A stretch of DNA of 64,000 nucleotides from Microcella daejeonensis (GTDB lineage: Bacteria > Actinomycetota > Actinomycetes > Actinomycetales > Microbacteriaceae). The stretch spans positions 930,001-994,000 of the forward strand of contig NZ_CP113089.1 of assembly GCF_026625045.1 (NCBI RefSeq), in the 5' to 3' direction. A program made the position numbers and the translations under genes. Shown one piece after another: positions 8,670 through 16,843 of the stretch; within the stretch, counting starts at the first letter, position 1, and every line of letters starts with the position of its first letter. A model generated the notes under the pieces. It searched no databases. It was not told the origin of the DNA and was given only the letters and a program-made list of their open reading frames with translations.

Positions 8670-8975
8670 TTACCAGCTCGACTTGGTGATGCCGGGCAGC
8701 TCGCCGCGGTGCGCCATGTCGCGGAAGCGCACGCGCGAGATGCCGTACTGCTTGAGGTGACCGCGGGGGCGGCCGTCGACCGCGTCGCGGTTGCGCACGC
8801 GCACGGGCGAGGCGTTGCGGGGCAGCTTCTGCAGGCCCTGGCGGGCGGCCTCGCGCGACTCGTCGGTGCCGTTCGGGTCGACGAGGGCCTTCTTCAGCTC
8901 CAGGCGCTTGGTCGCGTAGCGCGCGACGATGACCTTGCGCTGCTCGTTACGAGCGATCTTGCTCTTCTTCGCCAT
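8670..8975 (-). CDS. rpsN: 30S ribosomal protein S14, zinc-independent long form
   Basis: A 101-residue S14. It is the long type without CXXC zinc-ligand pairs (no cysteine at all); the core [18 protein letters not shown] and [18 protein letters not shown] identify it. In actinobacteria such C-minus copies commonly replace the zinc-binding S14 when zinc is scarce and are repressed by Zur (established for related bacteria). Here it is the third gene of an rpmB-rpmG-rpsN run directly behind the zur gene, which fits that role. rpmG ends two bases before its ATG. Confidence 0.95.
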   Translation of the reverse strand: MAKKSKIARNEQRKVIVARYATKRLELKKALVDPNGTDESREAARQGLQKLPRNASPVRVRNRDAVDGRPRGHLKQYGISRVRFRDMAHRGELPGITKSSW

Positions 8976-8977
8976 GG

Positions 8978-9145
8978 TTAGCGCTCCTCGCGGAAATCGA
9001 CGTGCTTGCGGATGACCGGGTCGTACTTCTTGAGCACGAGGCGGTCGGGGTCGTTGCGGCGGTTCTTGCGGGTCACGTAGGTGTACCCGGTGCCCGCGGT
9101 CGACCGGAGCTTGATGATGGGACGAACGTCCTGCTGCTTGGCCAT
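8978..9145 (-). CDS. rpmG: 50S ribosomal protein L33, Cys-free form
   Basis: A 55-residue L33 reading [20 protein letters not shown] at the start and ending in [17 protein letters not shown]. It lacks all four zinc-binding cysteines of the C-plus type. The ATG overlaps the rpmB stop by one base (TAATG), so expression is coupled. It is too short for many gene finders. Confidence 0.95.
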   Translation of the reverse strand: MAKQQDVRPIIKLRSTAGTGYTYVTRKNRRNDPDRLVLKKYDPVIRKHVDFREER

Positions 9146-9381
9146 TAGATCTTCTCCCCGCGCGCAAGGAGGTCCTTGACCACGGACTCGATACCGCGTG
9201 CGTCGATGACCTTGATGCCCTTGGCCGACAGGGTCAGCGTGACATTACGGCGCAGCGACGGCACGAAGTACGTCTTCTTCTGGATGTTCGGGTCGAACCG
9301 GCGCTTGGTGCGGCGGTGCGAGTGCGAGATGTTGTGGCCAAAGCCGGGAACGGCTCCGGTCACCTGGCAGACGGCTGCCAT
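9145..9381 (-). CDS. rpmB: 50S ribosomal protein L28, zinc-independent form
   Basis: A 78-residue L28. The start MAAVCQVTG retains one cysteine but has TG where zinc-binding L28 has CG in the CXXC pair, and there is no second pair, so no zinc site can form. The core [17 protein letters not shown] and the C-terminal [11 protein letters not shown] are typical. A GAGGAAG ribosome-binding site lies just before the ATG. It is the first gene of the rpmB-rpmG-rpsN run, 155 bases after zur on the same strand. I could not find a Zur-like palindrome in its immediate upstream region. Confidence 0.95.
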   Translation of the reverse strand: MAAVCQVTGAVPGFGHNISHSHRRTKRRFDPNIQKKTYFVPSLRRNVTLTLSAKGIKVIDARGIESVVKDLLARGEKI

Positions 9382-9407
9382 GGCTTCCTCATTTCGATAG
9401 GGCTACC

Positions 9408-9425
9408 GTGCGGCGAACGCCGCAC
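9408..9425 (-). terminator. Hairpin in the zur-rpmB gap
   Basis: GTGCGGCG and CGCCGCAC arms around two bases, located 27 bases upstream of the rpmB start. It could terminate zur messages or attenuate rpmB; which is unknown. Confidence 0.4.
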
Positions 9426-9503
9426 CCAAGGTCACTTGTCGGCACGCGGACACCGCCTGCTCCGTTCGAGTAGCGGGATGAACGGGGCGGAGCGCGCACA
9501 ATG

Positions 9504-9521
9504 CGGGCGATCGCTCGCCCG
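9504..9521 (-). terminator. Hairpin just after zur
   Basis: CGGGCGA and TCGCCCG arms flank a TCGC loop, 15 bases past the zur stop. It is a plausible end for the znu-zur message. Confidence 0.45.
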
Positions 9522-9536
9522 GCACAATCCCCCAGC

Positions 9537-9941
9537 TTAGGGCGTGGCGGCCGATTCGGCAACGCGGCTGCAGGCGGCGCAGAGCCCGAAGACGTCGACG
9601 ACGTGCTCGGCGGCCGTGAAGCCGTGCTCGGAGGCGATGCTGCGCGCCCACTCCTCGACGGCGTGTGCCTCGATCTCGACCGTCAGCCCGCAGTTGCGGC
9701 AGATGAGGTGGTGGTGGTGGGTGCCGGGCGTGCACGCGCGGTAGAGCGCCTCGCCGTCCTGCGTGAGCGAGTCGGCCTCGCCCTCCTCCGAGAGGTCGGT
9801 GAGCGCTCGGTAGACGGTCGCGAGCCCGATGGTCGAGCCGCCCTCGCGCAGGGAGGAGTGCAGGGCCTGCGCGCTGACGAAGCCGGTCGACTCTCCGAGT
9901 GCCGCGCGCACGGCCTCGCGCTGCCAGGTGTTGCGCTTCAT
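9537..9941 (-). CDS. zur: Fur-family zinc uptake regulator
   Basis: A 134-residue Fur-family repressor. The N-terminal winged helix (MKRNTWQREAVRAALGE, then GSTIGLATVYRALTDL) binds DNA. The C-terminal dimer domain has the regulatory His cluster HHHHLICRNC at about 95-104 and the structural CAAC, giving two CXXC pairs for the structural zinc. Family membership is clear; the zinc (rather than iron) assignment rests on the operon: it is the last gene behind a ZnuA-type lipoprotein, ATPase and two permeases, and is followed by zinc-free ribosomal proteins. It overlaps the upstream permease by ATGA and so is probably autoregulated. Confidence 0.9.
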   Translation of the reverse strand: MKRNTWQREAVRAALGESTGFVSAQALHSSLREGGSTIGLATVYRALTDLSEEGEADSLTQDGEALYRACTPGTHHHHLICRNCGLTVEIEAHAVEEWARSIASEHGFTAAEHVVDVFGLCAACSRVAESAATP

Positions 9942-10801
9942 GGTGAGACCAGGGTACGCGGCGCTGCTGCGGGTTCGGGATGCTCGGCTCGAGCGCGCGG
10001 TCGGCGCGCGTCGAGCATCCGGCCCGCGAGGAGGGCCAGCCCCACGAGGGCCGCGACGACGACCGTGATCGCGCCCCCGGCGGCGACCGCGAGCTCGCGC
10101 GAGAGCAGCACGCCGATGACCGCCGCGAGCGCGCCGAGGACGGGGGAGAGGGCGAGCACGGCGGTGGTGGAGGAGACCAGGCGCCGCGCGGCGGCGGCCG
10201 GCCCCACGATGAGAGCGATGGCGAGGACGGCGCCGATCGCCGGCATGATCGCGACGACCGTGGCGGCGATGAGCGCCGAGGTGAGGGCCTCGATGACCCA
10301 CGGCCGGTAGCCGGCGGCGCGGTAGCCGAGCTCGTCGACCGTGGCGAAGACGATGTGGCGGCCGCGGAGGGCGAGCACCACGGCGGCCACGACGAGCACC
10401 GCCGCGGTGAGGGCGATGTCGGGCCAGCCCACCGTGAGGATCGAGCCGACGAGGAAGCTCTCGACCGAGATCGGCAGCGAGGGGTTCGCCGACTGCAGCA
10501 GGGCGCCCAGCGCGAAGCCGAACGTCAGCACGACGCCCGCCGCGACCTGCCCGCCCTGGCCGCGCACCCGCGCGATGAGGGTCATGAGGGCGACGAGCAC
10601 GATCGAGAAGAGCGCCGAGCCGAGCACGACGCTGAAGCCGAGCACCGCCGCGACCATCGCCCCCGGGAAGGTCGCGTGGGTGAGCGCGGTCGTGAAGAAC
10701 GCGCGGCGGCGCAGCACGACGAGCGTGCCGACGAGGCCTGCGAGCGCTCCGGCGAGCACGGCCTCGAGCAGGGCCCGCTCGAAGAAGCCGAGCTCGATCA
10801 T
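9938..10801 (-). CDS. Zinc ABC transporter permease, second copy (ZnuB-type)
   Basis: A 287-residue integral membrane protein of the ABC-3 family with about eight helices. The family features GTLVVLRRRAFFTTALTHATFPG near the N-terminus and GPAAAARRLVSS near the middle are present. It is the second of two adjacent, non-identical permease genes; in other metal transporters such a pair forms a heterodimeric channel. It overlaps the preceding permease by four bases (ATGA) and zur by four, so the five genes form one operon. Zinc specificity is inferred from context. Confidence 0.88.
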   Translation of the reverse strand: MIELGFFERALLEAVLAGALAGLVGTLVVLRRRAFFTTALTHATFPGAMVAAVLGFSVVLGSALFSIVLVALMTLIARVRGQGGQVAAGVVLTFGFALGALLQSANPSLPISVESFLVGSILTVGWPDIALTAAVLVVAAVVLALRGRHIVFATVDELGYRAAGYRPWVIEALTSALIAATVVAIMPAIGAVLAIALIVGPAAAARRLVSSTTAVLALSPVLGALAAVIGVLLSRELAVAAGGAITVVVAALVGLALLAGRMLDARRPRARAEHPEPAAAPRTLVSP

Positions 10802-11736
10802 GCGCGGGCCTCGGCGGGGGCGGTGGGCGCGGCCGGTGCGGAGGCGGTCGGGGCGCCGGGCGCGGCAGGGGCGGATGCGCGGCCGCGGCCGCGGCGCGCG
10901 GCGACTCCGGCGCCCGCGAGCACGACGAGGTACAGCAGCACGAGTACCGCGATGACCGCGGCCCCGCCGGCGAGCGGCAGGCCCAGATCGACGGAGGCGC
11001 GGAAGCCCAGCAGGAGGCCGGCCCAGCCGGCGACCGCGGCGGAGAGGATCGCGAGCGGGAGCATCCAGAGCACGCGATCGGTGACGAGGCGGGCGAGCGC
11101 GCCGGGGACCACGAGCAGACCGAGGGCGAGCAGGTTGCCGACCGCCGCGGTGGCCGCGACCGTGAGCAGCGCGATGGCGACGGCGAGCACGAGGTCACTC
11201 GCGAGCACGCGATGGCCCGCGGCGAGCGCCGCCCGCTCGTCGTGCGCGCGGAACAGCTGCGTGCGCGCGACAACGGCGACCGCCGCGAGCGCCACCCCCG
11301 CGATGATCGCCGTCAGGGCGACGTCGGCGTCGGTGACGGTGAGGAGACGGCCGAACAGGAGCTCCTGCAGCTGCCCGACGTAGCCGCTCTGCCGCGAGAC
11401 GATGATGATGCCGATGCCGAACATGAGCGTCAGCACGATCGCGATCGCCGAGTCACTGCCGAGGGCGCGGCGGGCGAGCAGCGTGAGGGCGACCGTGCCG
11501 ATCGCGGCGGCGACGAGCCCGCCCGGCACGAGACCGTCGCGGCCGCCGATCGCGAAGCCGACGACGATGCCCGGGAACACGGCGTGCACGAGCCCGTCGC
11601 CCATGAACTGCAGCGAGCGCAGCGTCACGAAGACGCTCACGACGCCGACGGCGACCGCGAGCAGGAGCATGACGAGCAGCGGTCGCGCCATGAACGGCAG
11701 CGCGAAGGGCCCGAACAGCGCGTCGATGAGGTCCAC
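10798..11736 (-). CDS. znuB: Zinc ABC transporter permease, first copy (ZnuB-type)
   Basis: An ABC-3 family permease of about 312 residues and 8-9 helices, with RSLQFMGDGLVHAVFPGIVVGF and GNLLALGLLVVPGALARL. The C-terminus is a long Ala/Pro/Gly tail predicted to be disordered. The start is uncertain: the GTG at 11736, four bases after the ATPase stop, gives the usual family length, while an ATG at 11823 would overlap the ATPase gene by 83 bases. It pairs with the following permease to form the membrane channel for zinc. Confidence 0.85.
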   Translation of the reverse strand: MDLIDALFGPFALPFMARPLLVMLLLAVAVGVVSVFVTLRSLQFMGDGLVHAVFPGIVVGFAIGGRDGLVPGGLVAAAIGTVALTLLARRALGSDSAIAIVLTLMFGIGIIIVSRQSGYVGQLQELLFGRLLTVTDADVALTAIIAGVALAAVAVVARTQLFRAHDERAALAAGHRVLASDLVLAVAIALLTVAATAAVGNLLALGLLVVPGALARLVTDRVLWMLPLAILSAAVAGWAGLLLGFRASVDLGLPLAGGAAVIAVLVLLYLVVLAGAGVAARRGRGRASAPAAPGAPTASAPAAPTAPAEARA

Positions 11737-11740
11737 GGCG

Positions 11741-12595
11741 TCAGCGGCGCTCGAGGCGCTGGTCGCCGCGGTCGCGGGACGCCTCGGCGCCATCGCCGAG
11801 GCCGCTCGCGTGAGCGCTGGCACGACCGCTCGCGTGGCCGTGATCGTGCGGCGGCACCACGAGGGTGTGCTCGTCGAGCTCGACCTGGTGGCCCGCGAAG
11901 ACGGCCTCGAGGTTCGGCAGGGTCAGGGTCTCGGCGAGGGGTCCCGCGGCCACCTGCGTTCCGTTGAGCAGCAGCACGCTGTCGCACACCGCCTGCGCGA
12001 GGTCGAGGTCGTGCGTCGAGATCACGAAGCCCGTGCCCTCGGCCTTCAGCTCGCGCACGATGTCGAGCAGGGCGTCGCGGTTCGTGGCGTCGAGTCCGTT
12101 GAAGGGCTCGTCCAGCACGAGCAGCGCGGGCTCGCTCACGAGGGCGCGCGCGAGCAGACCGCGCTGCTGCTGGCCGCCCGAGAGCAGCCCGAACCGGGTG
12201 CGGCGGCGGTCGAGCAGGCCGACGCGGTCGAGGGCCGTGCGCACGGCATCCCGATCGGCCCGCCCGGGCCAGCGCAGGCCCAGCCGGCGGTATCGGCCCA
12301 TCATGACGACCTGCTCGAGCGTCACCGGGAACTCGGGATCGAGCGCACCCGACTGCGGCACGTAGCCGATGCGGCCCCTGGCCTGGGCGGCCGTGCCGCC
12401 GAGCACCCGCAGCTCGCCCGCGGCGACCGTGGTGAGGCCCAGCACGCCGAGGATGACCGTCGACTTGCCGGCGCCGTTCGGGCCGATGAGCGCGAGCGCC
12501 TCACCGGGGGCGACGTCGACCGTGACCCCCGTCACCACGGGCGCCTGAGCGCCGTAGGCGAGGCTCAGTCGCTGGGCGGAGAGGACGGGCTGCAC
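11741..12595 (-). CDS. znuC: Zinc ABC transporter ATP-binding protein
   Basis: A 284-residue ABC ATPase powering metal uptake. It has Walker A GPNGAGKST at 38-46, the Q-loop GYVPQ, signature LSGGQQQRG near 148, Walker B LLVLDEPF and the H-loop STHD. After residue 245 there is a His-containing hydrophilic tail (HDHGHASGRASAHASG) not needed for catalysis and perhaps able to bind metal (inference). It starts five bases after the znuA stop. Confidence 0.9.
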   Translation of the reverse strand: MQPVLSAQRLSLAYGAQAPVVTGVTVDVAPGEALALIGPNGAGKSTVILGVLGLTTVAAGELRVLGGTAAQARGRIGYVPQSGALDPEFPVTLEQVVMMGRYRRLGLRWPGRADRDAVRTALDRVGLLDRRRTRFGLLSGGQQQRGLLARALVSEPALLVLDEPFNGLDATNRDALLDIVRELKAEGTGFVISTHDLDLAQAVCDSVLLLNGTQVAAGPLAETLTLPNLEAVFAGHQVELDEHTLVVPPHDHGHASGRASAHASGLGDGAEASRDRGDQRLERR

Positions 12596-12600
12596 GCCCG

Positions 12601-13776
12601 TCAGTCTGCCACCGCGGCCGGCGGCTCGGGCGCGTCGGCGCCCCAGGCCGCGAGCAGCACCTGCACGTTGTGCACCATGGCGCCGATGTAGGTGGCGCCG
12701 TCGCTGCCGTCGGGGCCGAGCGAGTCGCCGTAGAGGCCGTCCTCACCGCTGTAGACCTCGACGCCGGCCTCGCTCGCGATCGTCTCGGCGGCGGCCGGGC
12801 TCAGTGAGGTCTCGCTGAAGACGGCGGATGCCCCGCTCTGCTCGATCGCGTCGACGAGCCCGTCGATGTCGGCGGCGCTGACCTCCGCGTTGTCATCGAA
12901 GCTCGGGATGACCGCGCCGACGTACTCGAGCCCGTAGGCCTCGACGAAGTAGCCGAAGGCTTCGTGGTTGGTGACGAGCTGACGCTGCTCGGCCGGCACG
13001 AGCTCCATCGACTCGACGATCCACGCGTCGAGGGCGTCGAGGCGCTCGGTGTACGCGGCGGCGTTGGCCTCGAAGGCCTCCGCGCTCTCCGGAGCGGCCT
13101 CGGCGAGACCGGTCGCGATGCCGTCGACCATGGCGGCGGCGTTGGTCGCGCTCGTCCAGATGTGCGGGTCCTCGCCCTCGTGGGAGTGCTCCTCGCCCTC
13201 AGCGGCGGCCTCGTCGGCGTGGGTCTCCTCCTCCGAGCGGGTCTCCTCCTCGGAGTGCGCTGCGTGCTCCTCGGCGGTCTCGCCCGCGTGCTCGTCCGCG
13301 GCCTCCTCCTCGGAGTGGGCCGCGTGCTCCTCCGCGGTCTCGCCGGCGTGCTCGTCCGCGTGGGCGTCCTCCCCCTCGGCGAACTCCCGCACGACGACCT
13401 CGGCGCTCGCGTCGACGGTCGTGCCGGCGAAGCCGCTCGCCTCGATGGCGTCGTCGAGCCACTCCTCCAGCCCCGCACCGTTGATGACGAGCACGTCGGC
13501 GCTGCCGAGCGCCTGCAGGTCGGCGGCGGTCGGGTCGAAGCTGTGCGACGACTGGTTCGGCTGGATCAGGCTCGTGACCTGCGCCTCGTCCCCGGCGATC
13601 TCGCGGGTGAAGTCGGCGACCTGCGTGGTCGTCGCGACGATGCGGAGGCCCTCGCCGGCGCTCGAGGCTCCATCCGCGGGGGTCGCGCATCCGGCGAGCC
13701 CGAGGGCGAGCGCGGAGGAGGCGAGCAGCGCGGGAACGGCGAGGCGGCGGGCGCGGGGCGCGGCGATGTCGTGCAT
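12601..13776 (-). CDS. znuA: Zinc-binding substrate lipoprotein with His/Glu-rich loop
   Basis: A 391-residue cluster A-I solute-binding protein that captures zinc outside the cell for the ZnuBC transporter. A lipobox LALGLAGC puts the lipidated cysteine at C30. Likely ligands are H78 (QSSHSFDP), H205 (EDPHIW) and the His in TNHEAFGYF. Between residues 139 and 202 lies an acidic His-rich loop typical of zinc-specific family members, and it includes an exact 18-residue duplication, DEHAGETAEEHAAHSEEE at 141-158 and 161-178. The ATG at 13776 was preferred to an in-frame start at 13848 because TTGACA-N18-TACCGT-N6 precedes it exactly. Manganese-type transport is a less likely alternative. Confidence 0.92.
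   Translation of the reverse strand: MHDIAAPRARRLAVPALLASSALALGLAGCATPADGASSAGEGLRIVATTTQVADFTREIAGDEAQVTSLIQPNQSSHSFDPTAADLQALGSADVLVINGAGLEEWLDDAIEASGFAGTTVDASAEVVVREFAEGEDAHADEHAGETAEEHAAHSEEEAADEHAGETAEEHAAHSEEETRSEEETHADEAAAEGEEHSHEGEDPHIWTSATNAAAMVDGIATGLAEAAPESAEAFEANAAAYTERLDALDAWIVESMELVPAEQRQLVTNHEAFGYFVEAYGLEYVGAVIPSFDDNAEVSAADIDGLVDAIEQSGASAVFSETSLSPAAAETIASEAGVEVYSGEDGLYGDSLGPDGSDGATYIGAMVHNVQVLLAAWGADAPEPPAAVAD
13243..13356. repeat. 60-base tandem duplication inside znuA
   Basis: Two 54-base units at 13243-13296 and 13303-13356 repeat with a 60-base period. They differ at four positions, all synonymous, so the encoded 18 residues are identical. Confidence 0.85.
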
Positions 13777-13782
13777 GACCCC

Positions 13783-13812
13783 ACGGTACGTCTTATCGAT
13801 AATGGTTGTCAA
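13783..13812 (-). promoter_or_regulatory. znuA promoter (leaderless)
   Basis: A perfect -35 TTGACA (13807-13812) and -10 TACCGT (13783-13788) are 18 bases apart, and the -10 is six bases from the znuA ATG, so transcription should begin at or next to the start codon. Confidence 0.7.
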
Positions 13813-13823
13813 AACGGTTCTCA
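13797..13823. promoter_or_regulatory. Candidate double Zur operator upstream of znuA
   Basis: Read on the minus strand, two 15-base near-palindromes overlap by three bases: TGAGAACCGTTTTGA (13809-13823) and TGACAACCATTATCG (13797-13811). Both resemble the TGAnAATnATTnTCA type Zur box known from actinobacteria. They cover the -35 element of znuA, as expected for repression. The match is by eye. Confidence 0.6.
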
Positions 13824-13873
13824 ATAGAGGGATGCTCGCGCGGAGCATCCCGACGCCGCCCAGTCGGCCGCGC

Positions 13874-13879
13874 TACCGT
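13874..13879 (+). promoter_or_regulatory. -10 element of the nitroreductase-like gene
   Basis: TACCGT six bases before the ATG at 13886 gives leaderless spacing. It is divergent from the znuA promoter. Confidence 0.5.
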
Positions 13880-13885
13880 GCGCGC

Positions 13886-14332
13886 ATGTCGAACCGCCGC
13901 GCCATGCTCACGATGACCGCCCTGCACCGCGCCATCGTGCGCCTCACCGGCGGACGCCTCGGCTGGTCGATCGGCGAGATGCGCGTGATCGAGCTCGAGA
14001 CGGTCGGGCGCCGATCGGGCGAGCGGCGTCGGGCCATGCTGACCGTGCCCGTCGAGGAGGGCGACCGGCTCGTCGTGATCGCCTCGCGCGGCGGCGACGA
14101 CGCGATGCCCGCCTGGTACCTGAACCTGCAGGCCGAACCGCGCGTGGGCGTCGCCGAGCAGGGCGGTGCGGTGCGGCCGTACCGGGCGCGCACGGCCGAC
14201 CCGCAGGAGCGGGAGCGGCTCTGGCCGCGCGCCGTCGCGGCGTACCGCGGCTACGCCGCCTACCAGCGCCGCACCGAGCGGCTGATCCCCGTGGTCATCC
14301 TCGAGCCGGAGAGCCCCGCCGCGCCCGCCTAG
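13886..14332 (+). CDS. Deazaflavin (F420)-dependent nitroreductase-family protein
   Basis: A 148-residue split-barrel protein. The [19 protein letters not shown] stretch and [23 protein letters not shown] are the hallmarks of the F420-dependent Ddn/nitroreductase family, in which the AWYLNL region lines the cofactor pocket. Studied members reduce quinones or nitro compounds with reduced F420; the substrate here is unknown, and whether this organism makes F420 cannot be judged from the window. It is divergent from znuA and its stop overlaps the convergent E2 gene by three bases. Confidence 0.82.
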   Translation: MSNRRAMLTMTALHRAIVRLTGGRLGWSIGEMRVIELETVGRRSGERRRAMLTVPVEEGDRLVVIASRGGDDAMPAWYLNLQAEPRVGVAEQGGAVRPYRARTADPQERERLWPRAVAAYRGYAAYQRRTERLIPVVILEPESPAAPA

Positions 14333-15801
14333 TCGAGCAGCAGCGCGGGCTCCTCGATGACGCTCGCGACGTCGGCGAGGAACCGGCTCGCGACGTCGCC
14401 GTCGACCACGCGGTGATCGAAGGACGCGCCGAGGGTCGTGACGAAGCGCGGGCGCACCTCGCCGTCGACGACCCACGGCTTCTGCTTGATCGTGCCGAGG
14501 GCGACGATGGCGACCTCGCCCGGGTTGAGGATGGGCGTGCCGGTGTCCATGCCGAAGACGCCGATGTTGGTCACCGTGATCGTGCCGTCGGCCATGTCGG
14601 CGGGCTGCAGCCGGCCGTCGCGCGCGGTGAGCGTGAGCTGCTCGATCGCCTGGGCCAGCTCGCGCAGGCTCATCGACTGGGCGTCCTTGACGTTGGGCAC
14701 CACGAGGCCCCGAGGGGTCGCCGCGGCGAAGCCGAAGTTGACGAAGTGGTGCACGATGATCTCCTCATCGGTCCACGTCGAGTTGACGGTCGGGTTGCGC
14801 CGCACCGCCCAGATCATCGCCTTCGCCATGATGAGCATCGGCGAGACCTTGATGCCCGCGAAGTCGGGGCTCGCCTTGAGCCGCTTGACGAACTCCATCG
14901 TGCGGGTCGCGTCGACGTCGACGAAGAGACCCACGTGCGGGGCCGTGAACGCGCTGCGCACCATGGCCTGCGCGATCGCCTTGCGCACGCCCTTGACGGG
15001 GATGCGGTCCTCGCGCACCTGCGGCCACTCGGGCGTCTGGATGTTGCGGAACACGCTCGCCTGCGAGGCCTGGCGGATGACGTCGTCGCGCGTGATCTCG
15101 CCCGCGAGACCGGTCGGCTGCACCTCCTGCAGGTCGACGCCGAGATCCTTCGCGAGCTTGCGGATCGGCGGCTTCGCGATGACCGGCGCCGCCTGCGCGG
15201 CGGGCACGAAGGCGGGGCGGGCGGGCGGGGTCGGGATGCTCGGCGCGGGTGCGGCCGCCGGCGCCGGGGTGCTCATCGCCGGCGCCGCGGGTGCCGCGGC
15301 CGGAGGCGCGGCGGCCGGAGCCGGGCTCGACGGCACGGCCTGCGGCCCCGCGGCGGGCCGGCGGCGGCGCGAGGCGACGTGCCCCTTCGCGCCGTAGCCG
15401 ACGAGCACCGCGCCCGAGCCGTCCTCGGCGGGCGCCGCGGGAGCGCCGTCGGCGCCCCGCTCGTCGTGGTCGATCGTGCTCGCGACGTCGGCGGCGGCGC
15501 TCTCGGCGTCGGCCGCGGCAGCCGCAGGAGCCGGGACGGCGGGCGACCCGGCGGGAGCATCCCCGTCGCTCACCCGCACGATGGGCGTGCCCACCTCGAC
15601 GGTCTGCCCCTCCGAGACGAGCAGCGCCTCGATGGTGCCGGCGAAGGGGCTCGGCAGCTCGACGAGTGACTTCGCCGTCTCGATCTCGACGATGACCTGG
15701 TTGACGGCGACCGCGTCGCCCGCCTTGACGTGCCAGGTGACGATCTCGGCCTCGGTCAGACCCTCGCCGACGTCGGGGAGGGGGAACTCAGATGTGCTCA
15801 C
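14329..15801 (-). CDS. bkdC: Dihydrolipoyl acyltransferase (E2) of a branched-chain 2-oxoacid dehydrogenase complex
   Basis: A 490-residue E2. An N-terminal lipoyl domain carries the lipoate-accepting K44 (EIETAKS); a long Ala/Pro hinge (roughly 90-190) follows, then a peripheral subunit-binding domain ([19 protein letters not shown]) and the catalytic acyltransferase domain ending with [10 protein letters not shown], which holds the active His and Asp. It transfers acyl groups from E1 to CoA; E3 is not encoded here. GTG is the start, with AGGAG six bases upstream. The neighbouring E1 genes and the aminotransferase favour a branched-chain substrate; a pyruvate or mixed complex is possible. 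Confidence 0.88.
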   Translation of the reverse strand: MSTSEFPLPDVGEGLTEAEIVTWHVKAGDAVAVNQVIVEIETAKSLVELPSPFAGTIEALLVSEGQTVEVGTPIVRVSDGDAPAGSPAVPAPAAAAADAESAAADVASTIDHDERGADGAPAAPAEDGSGAVLVGYGAKGHVASRRRRPAAGPQAVPSSPAPAAAPPAAAPAAPAMSTPAPAAAPAPSIPTPPARPAFVPAAQAAPVIAKPPIRKLAKDLGVDLQEVQPTGLAGEITRDDVIRQASQASVFRNIQTPEWPQVREDRIPVKGVRKAIAQAMVRSAFTAPHVGLFVDVDATRTMEFVKRLKASPDFAGIKVSPMLIMAKAMIWAVRRNPTVNSTWTDEEIIVHHFVNFGFAAATPRGLVVPNVKDAQSMSLRELAQAIEQLTLTARDGRLQPADMADGTITVTNIGVFGMDTGTPILNPGEVAIVALGTIKQKPWVVDGEVRPRFVTTLGASFDHRVVDGDVASRFLADVASVIEEPALLLD

Positions 15802-15820
15802 GAGGGGCTCCTGTCGCGGA

Positions 15821-16843
15821 TCAGTAGGCGAGCGCGCGGTCGACGGCGTCGAGGATGCGATCGACGTCGGGAAGGTAGGCGCCCTCGAGCTTCGCCGGCG
15901 GGAAGGGCGTGTCGAACCCGCTCACGCGCAGCACGGGGGCCTCGAGCGAGTAGAACGCGGCCTCGGTGACCGTCGCGGCGATCTCGCTGCCGACGCTCGT
16001 CGACCCGGGGGCCTCCTGCGCGACGACGAGTCGGCCGGTGCGCCGCACCGAGTCGACCAGCGGGGCGTAGTCGATGGGGCTCAGCGAGCGCAGGTCGACC
16101 ACCTCGATGCTCGTGCCCTCCTCGGCGGCGAGCGCCGCGGCATCCAGCAGCATGCTGACCATGGCGCCGTGGCCGACGACCGTGACGTCCGTGCCGGGGC
16201 GCACGACGCGGGTGGCGTGCAGGGGGCCGGCGGGGGAGTCGAGGTCGACCTCGCCCTTCGGCCAGTAGCGGCTCTTCGGCTCGAAGAACATGACCGGGTC
16301 GTCGCTCGCGATCGCCTGCTGGATCATCCAGTAGGCGTCGTGCGGCGTCGCGGGGCTCACCAGGCGCAGACCCGCCGTGTGGGCGAAGTACGCCTCGGGG
16401 CTCTCCTGGTGGTGCTCGACGGCGCCGATGTGCCCGCCGTAGGGCACGCGGATCACGACCGGCATGCGCAGCGAGCCCTCGTGCCGGGCGGTGAGCTTCG
16501 CCAGCTGCGTGGTGATCTGGTCGAAGCCGGGGAAGATGAAGCCGTCGAACTGGATCTCGACGACTGGGCGGTAGCCGCGCATCGCGAGGCCGATCGCGGT
16601 GCCGATGATGCCCGACTCCGCGAGCGGGGTGTCGAGCACGCGGTGGGCGCCGAACTGCTTCTGCAGGTTCTCGGTGACGCGGAACACGCCGCCGAGCGGA
16701 CCGATATCCTCGCCCATGAGCATGACCTTGGGGTCGGCGCTCATGGCCGCGGCGAGGCCCTGATTGAGCGCCTTCGCCATCGTCATGGTCTGGATGCCCG
16801 TCGCGGGCGCGGCCGTCGGGGCCTGGTTCATCGTGTCGGTCAT
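15821..16843 (-). CDS. bkdB: 2-oxoacid dehydrogenase E1 component, beta subunit
   Basis: A 340-residue transketolase-like pyrimidine-binding subunit. [20 protein letters not shown] and the [16 protein letters not shown] stretch, with [20 protein letters not shown] following, are typical of E1-beta of branched-chain complexes. It pairs with the alpha subunit to bind thiamine diphosphate and decarboxylate the 2-oxoacid. Its ATG overlaps the alpha-subunit stop by four bases (ATGA) and a GGGGGAG ribosome-binding site lies within the alpha gene end. The E2 gene follows after 19 bases. Confidence 0.9.
   Translation of the reverse strand: MTDTMNQAPTAAPATGIQTMTMAKALNQGLAAAMSADPKVMLMGEDIGPLGGVFRVTENLQKQFGAHRVLDTPLAESGIIGTAIGLAMRGYRPVVEIQFDGFIFPGFDQITTQLAKLTARHEGSLRMPVVIRVPYGGHIGAVEHHQESPEAYFAHTAGLRLVSPATPHDAYWMIQQAIASDDPVMFFEPKSRYWPKGEVDLDSPAGPLHATRVVRPGTDVTVVGHGAMVSMLLDAAALAAEEGTSIEVVDLRSLSPIDYAPLVDSVRRTGRLVVAQEAPGSTSVGSEIAATVTEAAFYSLEAPVLRVSGFDTPFPPAKLEGAYLPDVDRILDAVDRALAY

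Noticed and set aside
9382..9536. A Zur box upstream of rpmB
   Set aside because: I searched the zur-rpmB gap for a TGAnAAnnnTTnTCA-like palindrome and found none, only GC-rich hairpins.
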